Shown here: piece by piece, positions 46,142 to 56,040 of the stretch
Layout of the letters: every line of letters starts with the position of its first letter
Numbering within the stretch: position 1 is the stretch's first letter
From: Rheinheimera sp. 4Y26
Lineage (GTDB): Bacteria > Pseudomonadota > Gammaproteobacteria > Enterobacterales > Alteromonadaceae
DNA length: 64,000 bases
Assembly: GCF_025245835.1 (NCBI RefSeq)
Contig: NZ_JAOBWS010000003.1
Coordinates: 62,001 to 126,000, forward strand
Direction: 5' to 3'
Translations under genes and position numbers: made by a program
Notes under the pieces: model-generated
What the model was told of the DNA's origin: nothing
Databases searched by the model: none
Seen by the model: only the letters and a program-made list of their open reading frames with translations

Positions 46142-46161
46142 GCTGTTATCAACAAAGACTG

Positions 46162-47625
46162 CTATTTGTCTTTTTTGTACACTGCCACGTTCTGGTACCC
46201 CTGCTCTTTGAGCAGCAGTGCCTGCAAACGGCTCATCACACCACGGTCACAATACAGATAATATTGTTTGTCTTTAGCAAGCTCAGCAAAACCCGAGGCA
46301 ATTTTATAAAACGGCAGCTCTATCACCTGATGACTGTCCAGTTGCAGCGGGTTTCGCTCGGCTTCATCCGGTGCACGCACATCAAGCACCACAGCGCCTT
46401 CAGGTAACACAGCTTCAGTGTCGATGGTGGCAACCTGCTGGCCGGCCTGATATTCCACAGTGCGGATATCCAGCACTTTGGCGTCCTCACTGACTTTTTC
46501 CAGAATACTAAAATCAAACCGCGCTTCTGCCGCGTTTACATCGGCCAGCACCGCATTAATGGTCGGACTTTTGGAAATCACACCACAATATTCCGGCATG
46601 GTCTTGGCAAGGTCTTCCACACCAATAGCACGGGCAATATCAATAATCTCCTGTTTGTCCTGATACACCAGCGGGCGCAAGATCAGCATCTCGGTAACCC
46701 GGTCAATGACGTTTAAATTAACAATGGTTTGGCTTGCCACCTGGCCAATACTTTCACCTGTCACTACAGCTTTAATATTCAGACTGTCCGCTACTGTGGT
46801 GGCAGCGCGCATCATCATGCGTTTAAGCACAACGCCCATCAGACCGTTGTCGATTTTTTCCAGAATTTCAGTGACCACAGGGGCAAAATCAACAGAAACA
46901 AACTTCACCTTGTGCGACAGGCTGTATTTTTGCCACAGATAAAAAGCCATTTGCCGCACCCCGGTTTCGTGGGCGGCGCCGCCTAAGTTAAAAAACAAAT
47001 AATGGGTGCGAAGGCCTTTACGGATCATCAGATAACTGGCCACTGCCGAATCAAAACCACCGGAAATCAGCGACAACACATCGCCCTGCGATGGCAGCGG
47101 GAAACCGCCCATGCCCTGATAAGCCCGGCGCACAATAATGAGTTTTTCTTTGCGTATTTCCACCAGCACTGTCACGTCCGGCTGCTTTAACTTCACCTGC
47201 GCTGTTGGAATATGCTGATTAAGCCCACCGCCGATATAACGTTCGGCTTCAATGGAAGAAAAGTCATGATTGCCCTGCCGGCGCACCCGCACACAAAAGG
47301 TTTTGCCATGCAGCTGGTCACGGTACACCGCCAGCACCTGCTCAAAAATATCGTGTAATGAGCTAAATTCCGATGATTGCATCCGGGCAAACTGCACAAT
47401 GCCTGGAATACATTGCAGCTGCTCGGCCATTTTTTGCGCCAATGCTTCATCGCCCTGTGGCGACATCACTGTTAAATGGTCATACAGATTACGCACCACA
47501 ATGGACGGGTCCAGTTGCAGCAGAATGGTTTTCAGATTTTGTTCCAGCAGCATGGTCTGGCGCTTACGCACCGACTTACTTTTAATGGAGATTTCGGGGT
47601 GTAACTTAACAATAAATTCAATCAT
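46162..47625 (-). CDS. thiI: tRNA 4-thiouridylase ThiI with rhodanese domain
   Basis: Makes 4-thiouridine at position 8 of tRNA and supplies sulfur for the thiazole of thiamine. The 487-residue protein has an N-terminal ferredoxin-like and THUMP region (to about 165), the PP-loop domain with SGGFDSAVAS, and a C-terminal rhodanese domain whose catalytic Cys is in YCDRGVMSRLQ (Cys459). The disulfide partner is in MPEYCGVISKSPT. All match the enteric long form. It follows pomB across a structured terminator. The ribosome binding site is weak. Confidence 0.95.
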   Translation of the reverse strand: MIEFIVKLHPEISIKSKSVRKRQTMLLEQNLKTILLQLDPSIVVRNLYDHLTVMSPQGDEALAQKMAEQLQCIPGIVQFARMQSSEFSSLHDIFEQVLAVYRDQLHGKTFCVRVRRQGNHDFSSIEAERYIGGGLNQHIPTAQVKLKQPDVTVLVEIRKEKLIIVRRAYQGMGGFPLPSQGDVLSLISGGFDSAVASYLMIRKGLRTHYLFFNLGGAAHETGVRQMAFYLWQKYSLSHKVKFVSVDFAPVVTEILEKIDNGLMGVVLKRMMMRAATTVADSLNIKAVVTGESIGQVASQTIVNLNVIDRVTEMLILRPLVYQDKQEIIDIARAIGVEDLAKTMPEYCGVISKSPTINAVLADVNAAEARFDFSILEKVSEDAKVLDIRTVEYQAGQQVATIDTEAVLPEGAVVLDVRAPDEAERNPLQLDSHQVIELPFYKIASGFAELAKDKQYYLYCDRGVMSRLQALLLKEQGYQNVAVYKKDK

Positions 47626-47673
47626 AACTGGGCTGCCGGCAAAAAACTGGCGCGCATTATAACGCCATTGCTT

Positions 47674-47755
47674 AAAAACGGCAGAGATTTGTCTAAGGTG
47701 CTGCGCTTTGGCTGCACCTTAGACAAGCATCACCACATAGGTGTGAGATCTGCCG
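47674..47755 (-). terminator. Structured, three-stem terminator after pomAB
   Basis: A 7-bp outer stem (47679-47685 with 47749-47755) encloses a 13-bp perfect hairpin (47689-47701 with 47714-47726; 12-nt loop) and a small CACC/GGTG hairpin (47731-47743). On the minus strand the outer stem is followed directly by TTTTT. Intrinsic terminators are usually single hairpins; this is a multibranched element. Confidence 0.65.
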
Positions 47756-47757
47756 GA

Positions 47758-48723
47758 TCAGTTTGGTTGTGACTGAACCGGTTGGCTGACTGGTGGTGTC
47801 TGGGGTTGCAGCTGAATAGGCGCCGACTCTTTGGCTTTACCCTGCATAATGGAAATTTCTACCCTGCGGTTACGCTTGCGGTTGGCTTCGGTGTCGTTCG
47901 GTACCAGCGGCCTGGTATCGGCATGGCCCACCACCACAATACGGTCTTTTTCGAGGCCAGTGCCCGCTAGCAACTCAGTGGCGACCGATACTGCGCGTTT
48001 TGCCGACAATTCCCAGTTATTGCTGTTTAACTCGTCCGACACCTGATCATTGTCGGTATGACCTGAAACAGTAATCTCGCCCGGAATATCTTTTAAAATC
48101 ACGCCAATTTGCTGAACTATGGGTTTAAAGCGCGGCTGCAAAAAAGTGGAGCCGGACGGGAATGAGCCGTTTTCACGAATACGGATAATAATTTGCTGAC
48201 CGAGGGACTCCAGCTCTACAGCGCCGTCCTGAATTTGCTGCTCCATCTGCTCAGCAATTTTTTTCACCATTTCGTTCACCTGTTCCTGCATCATCGCAGT
48301 TTCGGTTTCCGGTTGCGCCTGGCTTTGTTCATCCGGACTGTCGCTTAAACCACCGGTTTTGTCTTCTCTTTGCTCCTGCCTGCCACCGGCAGAGTCTTCT
48401 TCACCCGCTTCAAACTCCAGCGTTTGTTGGGTCATATCCACGGTTTGTTGTTGTAGGGTGTCTATCGGAGTTGGATCAGGCCGGCCTGGTCTGAATTCCA
48501 TCGCAATAACACTGGTGCCTTTGGGAATGTCTTTGACTTCAATTTTATTTTGCACACCAAAAGCAAAAGCCATGGAACCCGCCAGCTGTTTGAACTTTTG
48601 TACGTCCATCTCGGAAAAAGACAGCAACAACACAAAAAAGCACATTAACAAAGACATTAAGTCAGCAAAGGTACCCATATAAGCGGGCAATCCCGGCGGT
48701 GGACATTTTGGACATTCAGCCAT
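47758..48723 (-). CDS. pomB: Sodium-type flagellar stator PomB
   Basis: The 321-residue stator B subunit. The N-terminus has CPKCPPPGLPAYMGTFADLMSLLMCFFVLLLSFSEMDVQKFKQ with the ion-binding Asp21 in the membrane helix. It is followed by a long acidic/Gln linker (about 80-170), then the OmpA-like peptidoglycan-binding domain (VSGHTDNDQVSDELNSNNWELSAKRA ... RKRNRRVEISIMQG). The FADLMSLLMCFFVLLLSFSEMD pattern closely resembles Vibrio PomB. It lies 8 bases downstream of pomA. Confidence 0.95.
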   Translation of the reverse strand: MAECPKCPPPGLPAYMGTFADLMSLLMCFFVLLLSFSEMDVQKFKQLAGSMAFAFGVQNKIEVKDIPKGTSVIAMEFRPGRPDPTPIDTLQQQTVDMTQQTLEFEAGEEDSAGGRQEQREDKTGGLSDSPDEQSQAQPETETAMMQEQVNEMVKKIAEQMEQQIQDGAVELESLGQQIIIRIRENGSFPSGSTFLQPRFKPIVQQIGVILKDIPGEITVSGHTDNDQVSDELNSNNWELSAKRAVSVATELLAGTGLEKDRIVVVGHADTRPLVPNDTEANRKRNRRVEISIMQGKAKESAPIQLQPQTPPVSQPVQSQPN

Positions 48724-48731
48724 ATCCGCTC

Positions 48732-49502
48732 CTACTCTGCTTCAGCTTTGGCTTCGCGTTTTGCCGCCATTAAATAATTGCGCAGTACCCCTTCAATCAC
48801 TTTCGGGTTCTGACCGTCCTGAATGCCCATAATGGCGTCCAGAATCAGCTGATTATTAATTTTTTCTTCTTCGTTACGGATGGCCATTTTATCAGCCAGC
48901 GGAATACAGAGACAGTTAGCCAAAATTGCGCCATATAAGGTTGTTAATAAAGCAACGGCCATGGCTGGGCCTATAGCTTTAGGGTCCGACATATTGGCCA
49001 GCATTGCCACCAACCCCACCAGAGTACCGATCATGCCCATCGCCGGCCCCAGATCCCCCATATTTTTAAAAATAGAGATATACAGGGCATGGCGGTTATA
49101 GGTGAGATCAATATCTTTTTCCAGAGTACCACGCACGACATCAGCATCGTGGCCGTCTACCAGCATATTGATGCCCTTTTGCATAAAAGGGTTGGGAATT
49201 TCAGCCTCTTCTAACGCTAAAAACCCCCCTTTTCGGGCGGAGTCCGCCAACTGCACAGCTTTTTCAATCAGCTCTTCCGGCGCTTCGCTTTTAAACATAA
49301 AAGCTTTTCCAGCGGCTTTAAATGAGCCGCCGAGCTGACCAAAGGTAAATTTCATGATGACAACAGTGATGGTGCCACCAAAAACGATCACGATGGAGAC
49401 AAAATCATAAAACATCACCAGATTGCCGGCAGCAGCCAGGTACATAGCCCAGACCATCATGCCTATAGTGGCAACTAAACCTATGACGGTTGCTAAATCC
49501 AC
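48732..49502 (-). CDS. pomA: Sodium-type flagellar stator PomA
   Basis: The 256-residue stator A subunit with four membrane helices and a cytoplasmic loop. It contains LGPAMGMIGTLVGLVAMLANM (helix 3) and IGPAMAVALLTTLYGAILANCLCIPLADKM (helix 4), as in Vibrio PomA. It forms the Na+ channel with PomB. No other flagellar genes adjoin. A sigma-28-like promoter lies about 57 bases upstream. Confidence 0.95.
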   Translation of the reverse strand: MDLATVIGLVATIGMMVWAMYLAAAGNLVMFYDFVSIVIVFGGTITVVIMKFTFGQLGGSFKAAGKAFMFKSEAPEELIEKAVQLADSARKGGFLALEEAEIPNPFMQKGINMLVDGHDADVVRGTLEKDIDLTYNRHALYISIFKNMGDLGPAMGMIGTLVGLVAMLANMSDPKAIGPAMAVALLTTLYGAILANCLCIPLADKMAIRNEEEKINNQLILDAIMGIQDGQNPKVIEGVLRNYLMAAKREAKAEAE

Positions 49503-49559
49503 ATCGAATCTCCCGAAAAGTACAAACCAAATATCAGTTTTATCTTAGCTTATAGTGAG

Positions 49560-49586
49560 TTATCGACCAATAGCAGTAAATGCTTA
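49560..49586 (-). promoter_or_regulatory. Putative sigma-28 (FliA) promoter for pomAB
   Basis: On the minus strand TAAG, 15 bases, then GTCGATAA: a 3/4 and 7/8 match to the consensus TAAA-N15-GCCGATAA. It lies 57 bases before the pomA ATG. Confidence 0.6.
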
Positions 49587-49692
49587 AAAATATTTGAGTT
49601 GTGCGCCAAATTTAGTTGCCGCCACCGCCATTCTGATTGACCATAGCCAAGCTCTGAGGTAACTTTGCGCACACTTTTAAAAAGGCCGGATT

Positions 49693-49938
49693 ATGAGTAA
49701 AAAGCAAGCAAATCCGCAGCAATTTGAGCAGATGATCGCCGAGCTGGAGACTATTGTGCAACAGCTGGAACAAGGTGATCTGTCGCTTGATGATGCGCTG
49801 CAACAATTCGAACGGGGCGTTGCCCTCGCCCGTGCCAGCCAACAACAGCTGCAAACTGCGGAACAAAAAGTGCAAATTCTGCTGCAACAAAATAACAGCG
49901 AACAGCTGGTTGCTTTTACACCGGCCGCAGGAGAATAA
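49693..49938 (+). CDS. xseB: Exodeoxyribonuclease VII small subunit
   Basis: An 81-residue subunit of exonuclease VII. The sequence FEQMIAELETIVQQLEQGDLSLDDALQQFERGVALARASQQQLQ is diagnostic. It is followed by ispA after one base, the usual xseB-ispA-dxs arrangement; the large subunit gene xseA is elsewhere. Confidence 0.95.
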   Translation: MSKKQANPQQFEQMIAELETIVQQLEQGDLSLDDALQQFERGVALARASQQQLQTAEQKVQILLQQNNSEQLVAFTPAAGE

Positions 49939-49939
49939 C

Positions 49940-50827
49940 GTGGCGTTAACCCTGTTACCGCTCTACCAGCAAAGGGTGGAGCAAAAAATGACAGCGCTGC
50001 TGCAATCCAGAATCAATACTGACGCTGAGTTATTGCAGGCAATGCAATACAGTCTGTTGTCGGGCGGTAAAAGAGTACGGCCTTTCCTGGTGTACAGTTG
50101 CGGCCAGATGCTGGGCGCTTTGCTGGATGATTTGGATGCACCGGCGATGGCGCTGGAGTGTCTGCATACTTATTCGCTGATCCACGACGACTTGCCGGCG
50201 ATGGACAACGACGACTTACGTCGCGGCCGCCCAACCTGCCATAAGGCTTTTAACGAAGCCACCGCCATTCTGGCCGGGGATGCGTTGCAAGCCATTGCTT
50301 TTGAAGTATTGGCTGCACATCCTTATCAGCAGGTTGATTTTAGCGAGCGGCTACAGCTGGTACAGCAACTGGCCATGCACTCAGGTTATAACGGTATGTG
50401 TGGCGGTCAGGCGATAGACCTCGCCCACACCAACAAGCCAATGACGGTTGAGGCGCTTGAAGCCATGCATCAGCTGAAAACCGGTGCTCTGATTGAATCT
50501 GCAGTTCAGATGGCCTGGTTATGCAGCCCCAAACGAGATGAAGCTGAACTGGCCGCACTGGTGAAATATGCCAGAGCTCTGGGCCTGGCATTTCAGGTGC
50601 AGGACGATATTCTCGACATTGAAGGTGACACTGCGACCCTTGGTAAACCTCAGGGTTCAGATCTGCAGGCCAACAAAGCCACCTATCCGGCCTTGCTGGG
50701 GCTGGACGTGGCCAAAGCCAAGGCACAACAACTCTTTGCACAAGCCAAAGACGCGCTTTCTGTGTTACCTTATGACACCCAACAACTCAGCGCATTTGCC
50801 CATTACGTAATTGCACGCAGCTTTTGA
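49940..50827 (+). CDS. ispA: Farnesyl diphosphate synthase (GTG start)
   Basis: Condenses isopentenyl and dimethylallyl diphosphate to geranyl and farnesyl diphosphate. The 295-residue protein has the first Asp-rich motif IHDDLPAMDNDDLRRG, the GGQAIDLA segment and the second motif FQVQDDILDIEGD. Translation starts at GTG 49940, with AGGAG about 6 bases upstream; the open frame to the left overlaps xseB and is not used. Confidence 0.95.
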   Translation: MALTLLPLYQQRVEQKMTALLQSRINTDAELLQAMQYSLLSGGKRVRPFLVYSCGQMLGALLDDLDAPAMALECLHTYSLIHDDLPAMDNDDLRRGRPTCHKAFNEATAILAGDALQAIAFEVLAAHPYQQVDFSERLQLVQQLAMHSGYNGMCGGQAIDLAHTNKPMTVEALEAMHQLKTGALIESAVQMAWLCSPKRDEAELAALVKYARALGLAFQVQDDILDIEGDTATLGKPQGSDLQANKATYPALLGLDVAKAKAQQLFAQAKDALSVLPYDTQQLSAFAHYVIARSF

Positions 50828-50842
50828 CCAAGGTTTTTGTTT

Positions 50843-52714
50843 ATGGCGCCCGATATTCTTGATTACCCACTGTTAGCCAAAGCCAATCTGCCCTCAGAGC
50901 TGCGCCAGTTGCCACAAGAGCAGCTTGCCAAACTCAGCCATGAGCTGCGTGACTATTTATTAAAATCGGTCAGTCAAAGTAGTGGCCATTTTGCTTCCGG
51001 CCTTGGCACTATTGAGCTGACAGTTGCCCTGCATTATGTCTATAACACGCCTTTTGACCGGCTGATTTGGGATGTGGGTCATCAGGCTTATCCGCACAAA
51101 ATTCTGACCGGCCGGCGCGACCGTATGCCGACCATCCGGCAGTTAAACGGTTTACACCCATTCCCATGTCGTGAAGAGAGTGAATACGACACTTTAACTG
51201 TGGGTCACTCCAGCACCTCAATCAGCGCCGCTTTGGGGATGGCGATTGCCGCCAAAGCCGAGCAGAAAAACCGCAAAGTGGTTGCGGTGATTGGAGATGG
51301 CGCCATTACGGCCGGTATGGCTTTTGAAGCGCTGAATCATGCCGGCGAAGTGAAACCCGACATGCTGGTGATTTTAAACGACAACGAAATGTCGATTTCC
51401 GAAAACGTCGGTGCGTTAAACCGTTATTTTGCCCGCATTTTATCGGGTAATTTTTATACCAGCCTGCGTGAAGGCGGTAAAAAGATTTTAAGCGGCACTC
51501 CTTTGCATGAGCTGGCAAGCCGGGCTGAAGAACATTTTAAAGGCATGGTGACCCCTGGTACTTTTTTTGAAGAGTTAGGTTTTAACTACATAGGCCCTAT
51601 TGATGGCCATGATGTCGTGACCTTAGTCGATACTATCCGCAATATGCGCCAGCTCAAAGGCCCGCAACTTTTGCATGTAGTGACGAAAAAAGGCAAAGGA
51701 TATGCGCCGGCCGAGCAAGACCCTATTGGTTATCACGCCGTGAGCAAGTTTGACCCAAATAGCCAGGGCACCCCGGCAAAAAAAGCCGGCAAACCGAATT
51801 TTTCCAATATTTTTGGCAACTGGGTGTGTGATATGGCAGCGCTGGATCCCAAGCTGCAGGCTATTACACCAGCCATGCGCGAAGGTTCAGATTTAGTACG
51901 TTTTTCAAAAACTTATCCTGACAGATATTTTGACGTAGCCATTGCCGAACAACATGCAGTGACTTTAGCCGCAGGTATGGCGATTGACGGTTTAAAACCT
52001 GTGGTTGCTATTTATTCCAGCTTTTTACAGCGCGGTTATGATCAGCTTATTCATGATGTCGCACTGCAAAATCTTGATGTGCTCTTTGCCATTGACCGCG
52101 CCGGTATTGTCGGTGCCGACGGTGCGACTCACCAGGGTGCTTTTGACTTAAGTTATATGCGGGCTATTCCGAATATGCTGATTATGGCGCCTTCTGATGA
52201 AAATGAATGTCGTCAGATGCTGTACACCGGCTACATGCACAAAGGCCCGGCTGCAGTACGTTATCCGCGCGGTTACGCCAACGGCACCGAAGCGCAAAAC
52301 AACATGACTTTACTGCCTGTCGGCCAGAGCCGCACTGTGCGTCAGGGCAAAAACATCGCCATTCTTGCTTTTGGTCCGCTGCTGCATCAGGCCATAGCCG
52401 CCGCCGAAACTTTGGATGCCACTCTGGTGGATATGCGTTTTGTTAAACCTTTGGATTTACCACTGCTGCAACAACTGGCCACTCACCACCAGACACTGGT
52501 GACGCTGGAAGACAACGCCATTGCCGGTGGTGCCGGCTCTGCAGTCAATGAAGCTGTGGCTGCACTGCGTTTACCTTATGCACTGCTGAATCTGGGGTTA
52601 CCGGATCAGTTTATCCGTCACGGCTCGCAGGAAGAGTTGTATGCAGAGCTTGGCCTTGACAGCGCCGGCATTCTTTCGCGTATTCAGCAGTTTGTAACAC
52701 CACAGTCTGCTTAA
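50843..52714 (+). CDS. dxs: 1-deoxy-D-xylulose-5-phosphate synthase
   Basis: First step of the MEP pathway, condensing pyruvate and glyceraldehyde 3-phosphate with TPP. The 623-residue protein has [47 protein letters not shown], the TPP motif [19 protein letters not shown]...[12 protein letters not shown], and [18 protein letters not shown] 50843 lies behind AAGG at a somewhat long distance; a TTG at 50837 is the alternative. It also supplies DXP for thiamine. Confidence 0.96.
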   Translation: MAPDILDYPLLAKANLPSELRQLPQEQLAKLSHELRDYLLKSVSQSSGHFASGLGTIELTVALHYVYNTPFDRLIWDVGHQAYPHKILTGRRDRMPTIRQLNGLHPFPCREESEYDTLTVGHSSTSISAALGMAIAAKAEQKNRKVVAVIGDGAITAGMAFEALNHAGEVKPDMLVILNDNEMSISENVGALNRYFARILSGNFYTSLREGGKKILSGTPLHELASRAEEHFKGMVTPGTFFEELGFNYIGPIDGHDVVTLVDTIRNMRQLKGPQLLHVVTKKGKGYAPAEQDPIGYHAVSKFDPNSQGTPAKKAGKPNFSNIFGNWVCDMAALDPKLQAITPAMREGSDLVRFSKTYPDRYFDVAIAEQHAVTLAAGMAIDGLKPVVAIYSSFLQRGYDQLIHDVALQNLDVLFAIDRAGIVGADGATHQGAFDLSYMRAIPNMLIMAPSDENECRQMLYTGYMHKGPAAVRYPRGYANGTEAQNNMTLLPVGQSRTVRQGKNIAILAFGPLLHQAIAAAETLDATLVDMRFVKPLDLPLLQQLATHHQTLVTLEDNAIAGGAGSAVNEAVAALRLPYALLNLGLPDQFIRHGSQEELYAELGLDSAGILSRIQQFVTPQSA

Positions 52715-52767
52715 AAGCGCTGTAAAACAAAGCTGTAATAACAAAACACAAGGCAAAATTTATCAGT

Positions 52768-52797
52768 AAAAAGCCCGGTTAAACACCGGGCTTTTTT
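52768..52797 (+). terminator. Intrinsic terminator after dxs
   Basis: Stem aaaaagcccggt / accgggcttttt with a 5-nt loop, then T-run. Confidence 0.88.
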
Positions 52798-52956
52798 ATT
52801 GTTCCGTTAAAACCACTTTCAGAAGAGGTGGTTTGTTTCTCTGGTTGCTTATCAATAACCCTAAATATGTAGTGAACGCCTGAACGCAGCTTTGCCCAGG
52901 CCTATCCGCTGCGTTATCAGAACTGCCCGGCAACACCAGGCAGGCGCTTTGCTCAT

Positions 52957-55900
52957 TTAAGGATTGGCTTTACCTACTTTACATAAAGTTAAATCAAACC
53001 AAGCCACACTGCCGGCCAGGAATTTTTCGACCTGAGCTTCAATATGGTTACTGTCTTCAAACTCAAAAGCATCCACTTGCTGATCAAACAAAATAGTGGC
53101 AACGCCATTACGTCCGGCATGTTTAACATGGAACAGCGCCAGCTCAGCCAGCTGTAATGAAACTTCCCAGCCAATCAGCTGACCACCTAACAAATCAAGT
53201 GGATACAGCGCATAACCTATAGAACAATTCAGCCGCACTGCTCTGCCATCCGGCAGTAAAAACGACTCCAGCGCCACCAGCTCGTTTAAACGCAGTGCAA
53301 ACTCTTTGACTAAATCCTGCGGTACGTCTCTGAGCACCAGCATAAATTCTTCACCGGCGTAACGCACCACATAATCCGATCCCCGGGTTTCACGAATAAG
53401 CAAACCACTGATTTGCTGTAATACGCTGTCGCCGGCACTGTTGCCATATTTGTCATTGATATGCTTAAAGTTATCCAAATCCAGATGAATAAGTGCAATA
53501 CACTTGTTTTGCGCCAGCATAGATTCGCGGTTGCGCTGATAATGCTCAATGTCCTTGGGCAACTGTTCAAACATAAAACGGCGGTTACGAAGACCGGTTA
53601 ACGGATCTTTATGGGTCAACTGCGACAACTGCTCATTGAGCTCGTTGAGCTTGGTATTGCTGTTTTCCAGCTCCTGGGTGCGTTGCTTAACCAGTTTGGT
53701 TAAGGACGCTTCCCTAAGCTGGTTATTGCGCCTGCCAAGCCAGAACAACCCATACAGAATGATCAAAGCCAACAGCAGCCAAAGTCCACGATAAATAATG
53801 GTTTCGTCAAAACGTTTAGGGATCACCAGCTCAAGTTCGGTATTTTGCGCCAGCTCCCAGCTTTGGGTGCTTTGCCGGCTTTGCAGCTGGAATTGATAAG
53901 TGCCGGGCGGCAGGTTGGTATAAATCGCTTCACGTCTGCTGCCGACATAGTGCCAGCCGGCATCAAAACCTTTGAGCTGATAACGGAACTCCAGCGCTGT
54001 AGGTGTTAAAAAATCAACGGCGGTGTAACGTAACGTTAAATTGCGCTCGTCGGTGGCCATCACCTGCCGGCTCTGCGCAGGCTGCACTTCGTAACTGCGC
54101 TGCTGCGACACGACCTGCTGCAGCATTGGTCTGCTGGTGCTGCTTGGGCCACCTTTAAAGTTCAATGGCACCGACACCAGGCCTTTTAAGGTTGGGTAAT
54201 ACAGCTGCTGATCCAGCATCGCCACTTTGCTATGACCCGTGCCGTTACAACAACGGCCAGGTGCAGTGCCAAGCTGGCGATCGTAAGGTGTTAACACCTG
54301 TTCAAATAACGATTTGCTCTGATCGTTACGTACCAGATCGGCCGGATGAAAACGGAAAATACCTTTGAGGGTACTGGCCCAGACATAACCTGACTGGATA
54401 TCGTCATACAAACTGACAATAGGTTCAAAGGGCAGACCATTGGCGGTATCAAACTGCAACCATTTTCCGTCAAACTGGCGGATAAACAAACCGTCGTCGA
54501 TGGTCGAGGCGAGCAAGGTTCCGTCCTTGCGCCACAACAAACTGCTGACATAAGCGTTGTACAGCGGGCTGCCAAGGCCTATGCGCAACAATTTACCGCC
54601 CTGATACTGAAAACCACCTCTGGTGGTGCCTATCAAAAGTTTATCGCCCTGGTCGGCAATATAGGTAATAACGGTAGATTCAAGCTCGTTATTGGCAGCA
54701 AAAACTTTCAGCTCACCATCCTGATACTGATAAATACCGGCACTGGTGCCAAGCCAGAATCCACCGGCTAATCTGGGTTTGACTACCCTTGCCTTCACCC
54801 CTTGTAACTGAGGATCCAGCTGCTTCAGCTCGCCACTTTGCACGTTCAACCGGTACACGCCGCTGTCGCTGGCCAGCAGCCAGCTGTCGCCGTCCTGCTG
54901 CATATCCTGCACTGTGCCAAGACTGATATTGTTATTCAGCGCAATGGTGGAAAACTGCTGACTTGCATCAAGCAAACCCAGGCCCTGTTGTAACGCGAGC
55001 AGCAAACGGCCATCGGCGGTTGCAGCCACACTGCGCACCACTTCATCCGGCTGGTTCTTACCGACAATACGGTTAATTTTACCTCTGGATGCACGGTAAA
55101 TACCGTCGCCAAAACTGCCAAGCCAGACGTTTTGCTGCCGGTCCTGATAAATGTCGGTAAACAAAGTGGAACTGCCAAGCTCGTCACGGCTGATCACCTG
55201 CCAGTCCTGCCCCTGATGGCGGTGAAACAACTCGCTGTAGCCTGACACCCAATCGCCCTGCTGTTTATCATGAAACAACTTGTACACCGCTTTGGAATCG
55301 CGCTGTGGCAAAGGACAACGATGAAACTGCTTATCGGCTGCCACGTGGTAATAACCCTGCTCGCTGGCCAAATGCAGGCTGTTATGCTCCCATAACAGGT
55401 CATACACCGGATGTTGGGCTAAGTCCGACGGCAGCGTCAGTTTATCCAGCTGCCCTGCCCTGGAGATTTTATATAAAAATTTACTGCTGCTGATCCAGAC
55501 ATCGGTTGGCGTCACTTCCAGCTGATTGACCTGCTCTTTAACCTGCTCTACCCGGCTGATTTTGCCTTCTTTCACACGAAACAGATTGTCTGCGGCCACC
55601 CAGATTTCATCCGGGGCAACTTCTACAATGGCGGTTACTTCGCCCAGGATCGGATAACGGTCAAACTTTAGCGTGGCGCTGTTGACACCGGATAATCCTG
55701 AGCGGGTTCCAACCCAGATATAACCGTTGCTGTCGGTTAATAAGCGGGTAATGGTATTACTGACCAGGTGGCGGTTGGCCTGCGAGGTAAAAACATCAAA
55801 ACTATTGCCGTCAAAACGGTTCAGGCCGGTTAAGGTGCCTATCCATAAATAACCCTGCTGATCCTGAGTGACAGCACGCACTGAGTTATTGGATAAGCCA

Positions 55901-56013
55901 TCAGCGGCAGTCCACTGTTTAATATCGTAATCGTAGATAGACTGCGGCTGTTGCGCCTTGAGATTTGCGGAGAAAAAAAGCAGTAATAACAAAAACAAAG
56001 AGGCAGAATTCAT
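52957..56013 (-). CDS. Periplasmic propeller sensor diguanylate cyclase
   Basis: A 1018-residue signalling protein. Signal peptide: 1-20. Then a two-component regulator propeller (about 30-650) with repeats of the GYLWIGT...GL.RFDG type, a Y_Y_Y-like domain (LRYTAVDFLTP ... FRYQLKGFDAGWHYVG ... PPGTYQFQLQS), one membrane helix (LWLLLALIILYGLFWLG), a coiled coil and the GGDEF domain. The active-site loop reads RYAGEEF, Ala for the first Gly, which is a natural variant sometimes still active. RCCNGTGHSK near residue 590 resembles the Cys-rich loop of relatives. It lies 27 bases past pgpA. Likely makes c-di-GMP in response to a periplasmic signal. Confidence 0.9.
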   Translation of the reverse strand: MNSASLFLLLLLFFSANLKAQQPQSIYDYDIKQWTAADGLSNNSVRAVTQDQQGYLWIGTLTGLNRFDGNSFDVFTSQANRHLVSNTITRLLTDSNGYIWVGTRSGLSGVNSATLKFDRYPILGEVTAIVEVAPDEIWVAADNLFRVKEGKISRVEQVKEQVNQLEVTPTDVWISSSKFLYKISRAGQLDKLTLPSDLAQHPVYDLLWEHNSLHLASEQGYYHVAADKQFHRCPLPQRDSKAVYKLFHDKQQGDWVSGYSELFHRHQGQDWQVISRDELGSSTLFTDIYQDRQQNVWLGSFGDGIYRASRGKINRIVGKNQPDEVVRSVAATADGRLLLALQQGLGLLDASQQFSTIALNNNISLGTVQDMQQDGDSWLLASDSGVYRLNVQSGELKQLDPQLQGVKARVVKPRLAGGFWLGTSAGIYQYQDGELKVFAANNELESTVITYIADQGDKLLIGTTRGGFQYQGGKLLRIGLGSPLYNAYVSSLLWRKDGTLLASTIDDGLFIRQFDGKWLQFDTANGLPFEPIVSLYDDIQSGYVWASTLKGIFRFHPADLVRNDQSKSLFEQVLTPYDRQLGTAPGRCCNGTGHSKVAMLDQQLYYPTLKGLVSVPLNFKGGPSSTSRPMLQQVVSQQRSYEVQPAQSRQVMATDERNLTLRYTAVDFLTPTALEFRYQLKGFDAGWHYVGSRREAIYTNLPPGTYQFQLQSRQSTQSWELAQNTELELVIPKRFDETIIYRGLWLLLALIILYGLFWLGRRNNQLREASLTKLVKQRTQELENSNTKLNELNEQLSQLTHKDPLTGLRNRRFMFEQLPKDIEHYQRNRESMLAQNKCIALIHLDLDNFKHINDKYGNSAGDSVLQQISGLLIRETRGSDYVVRYAGEEFMLVLRDVPQDLVKEFALRLNELVALESFLLPDGRAVRLNCSIGYALYPLDLLGGQLIGWEVSLQLAELALFHVKHAGRNGVATILFDQQVDAFEFEDSNHIEAQVEKFLAGSVAWFDLTLCKVGKANP

Positions 56014-56040
56014 AACGACCTGCAGCAGGTTAACCGGTTT

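Noticed and set aside
49754-49939. A 62-residue N-terminal extension of IspA overlapping xseB
   Set aside because: It is an out-of-frame reading of xseB; the GTG at 49940 has a strong ribosome binding site.
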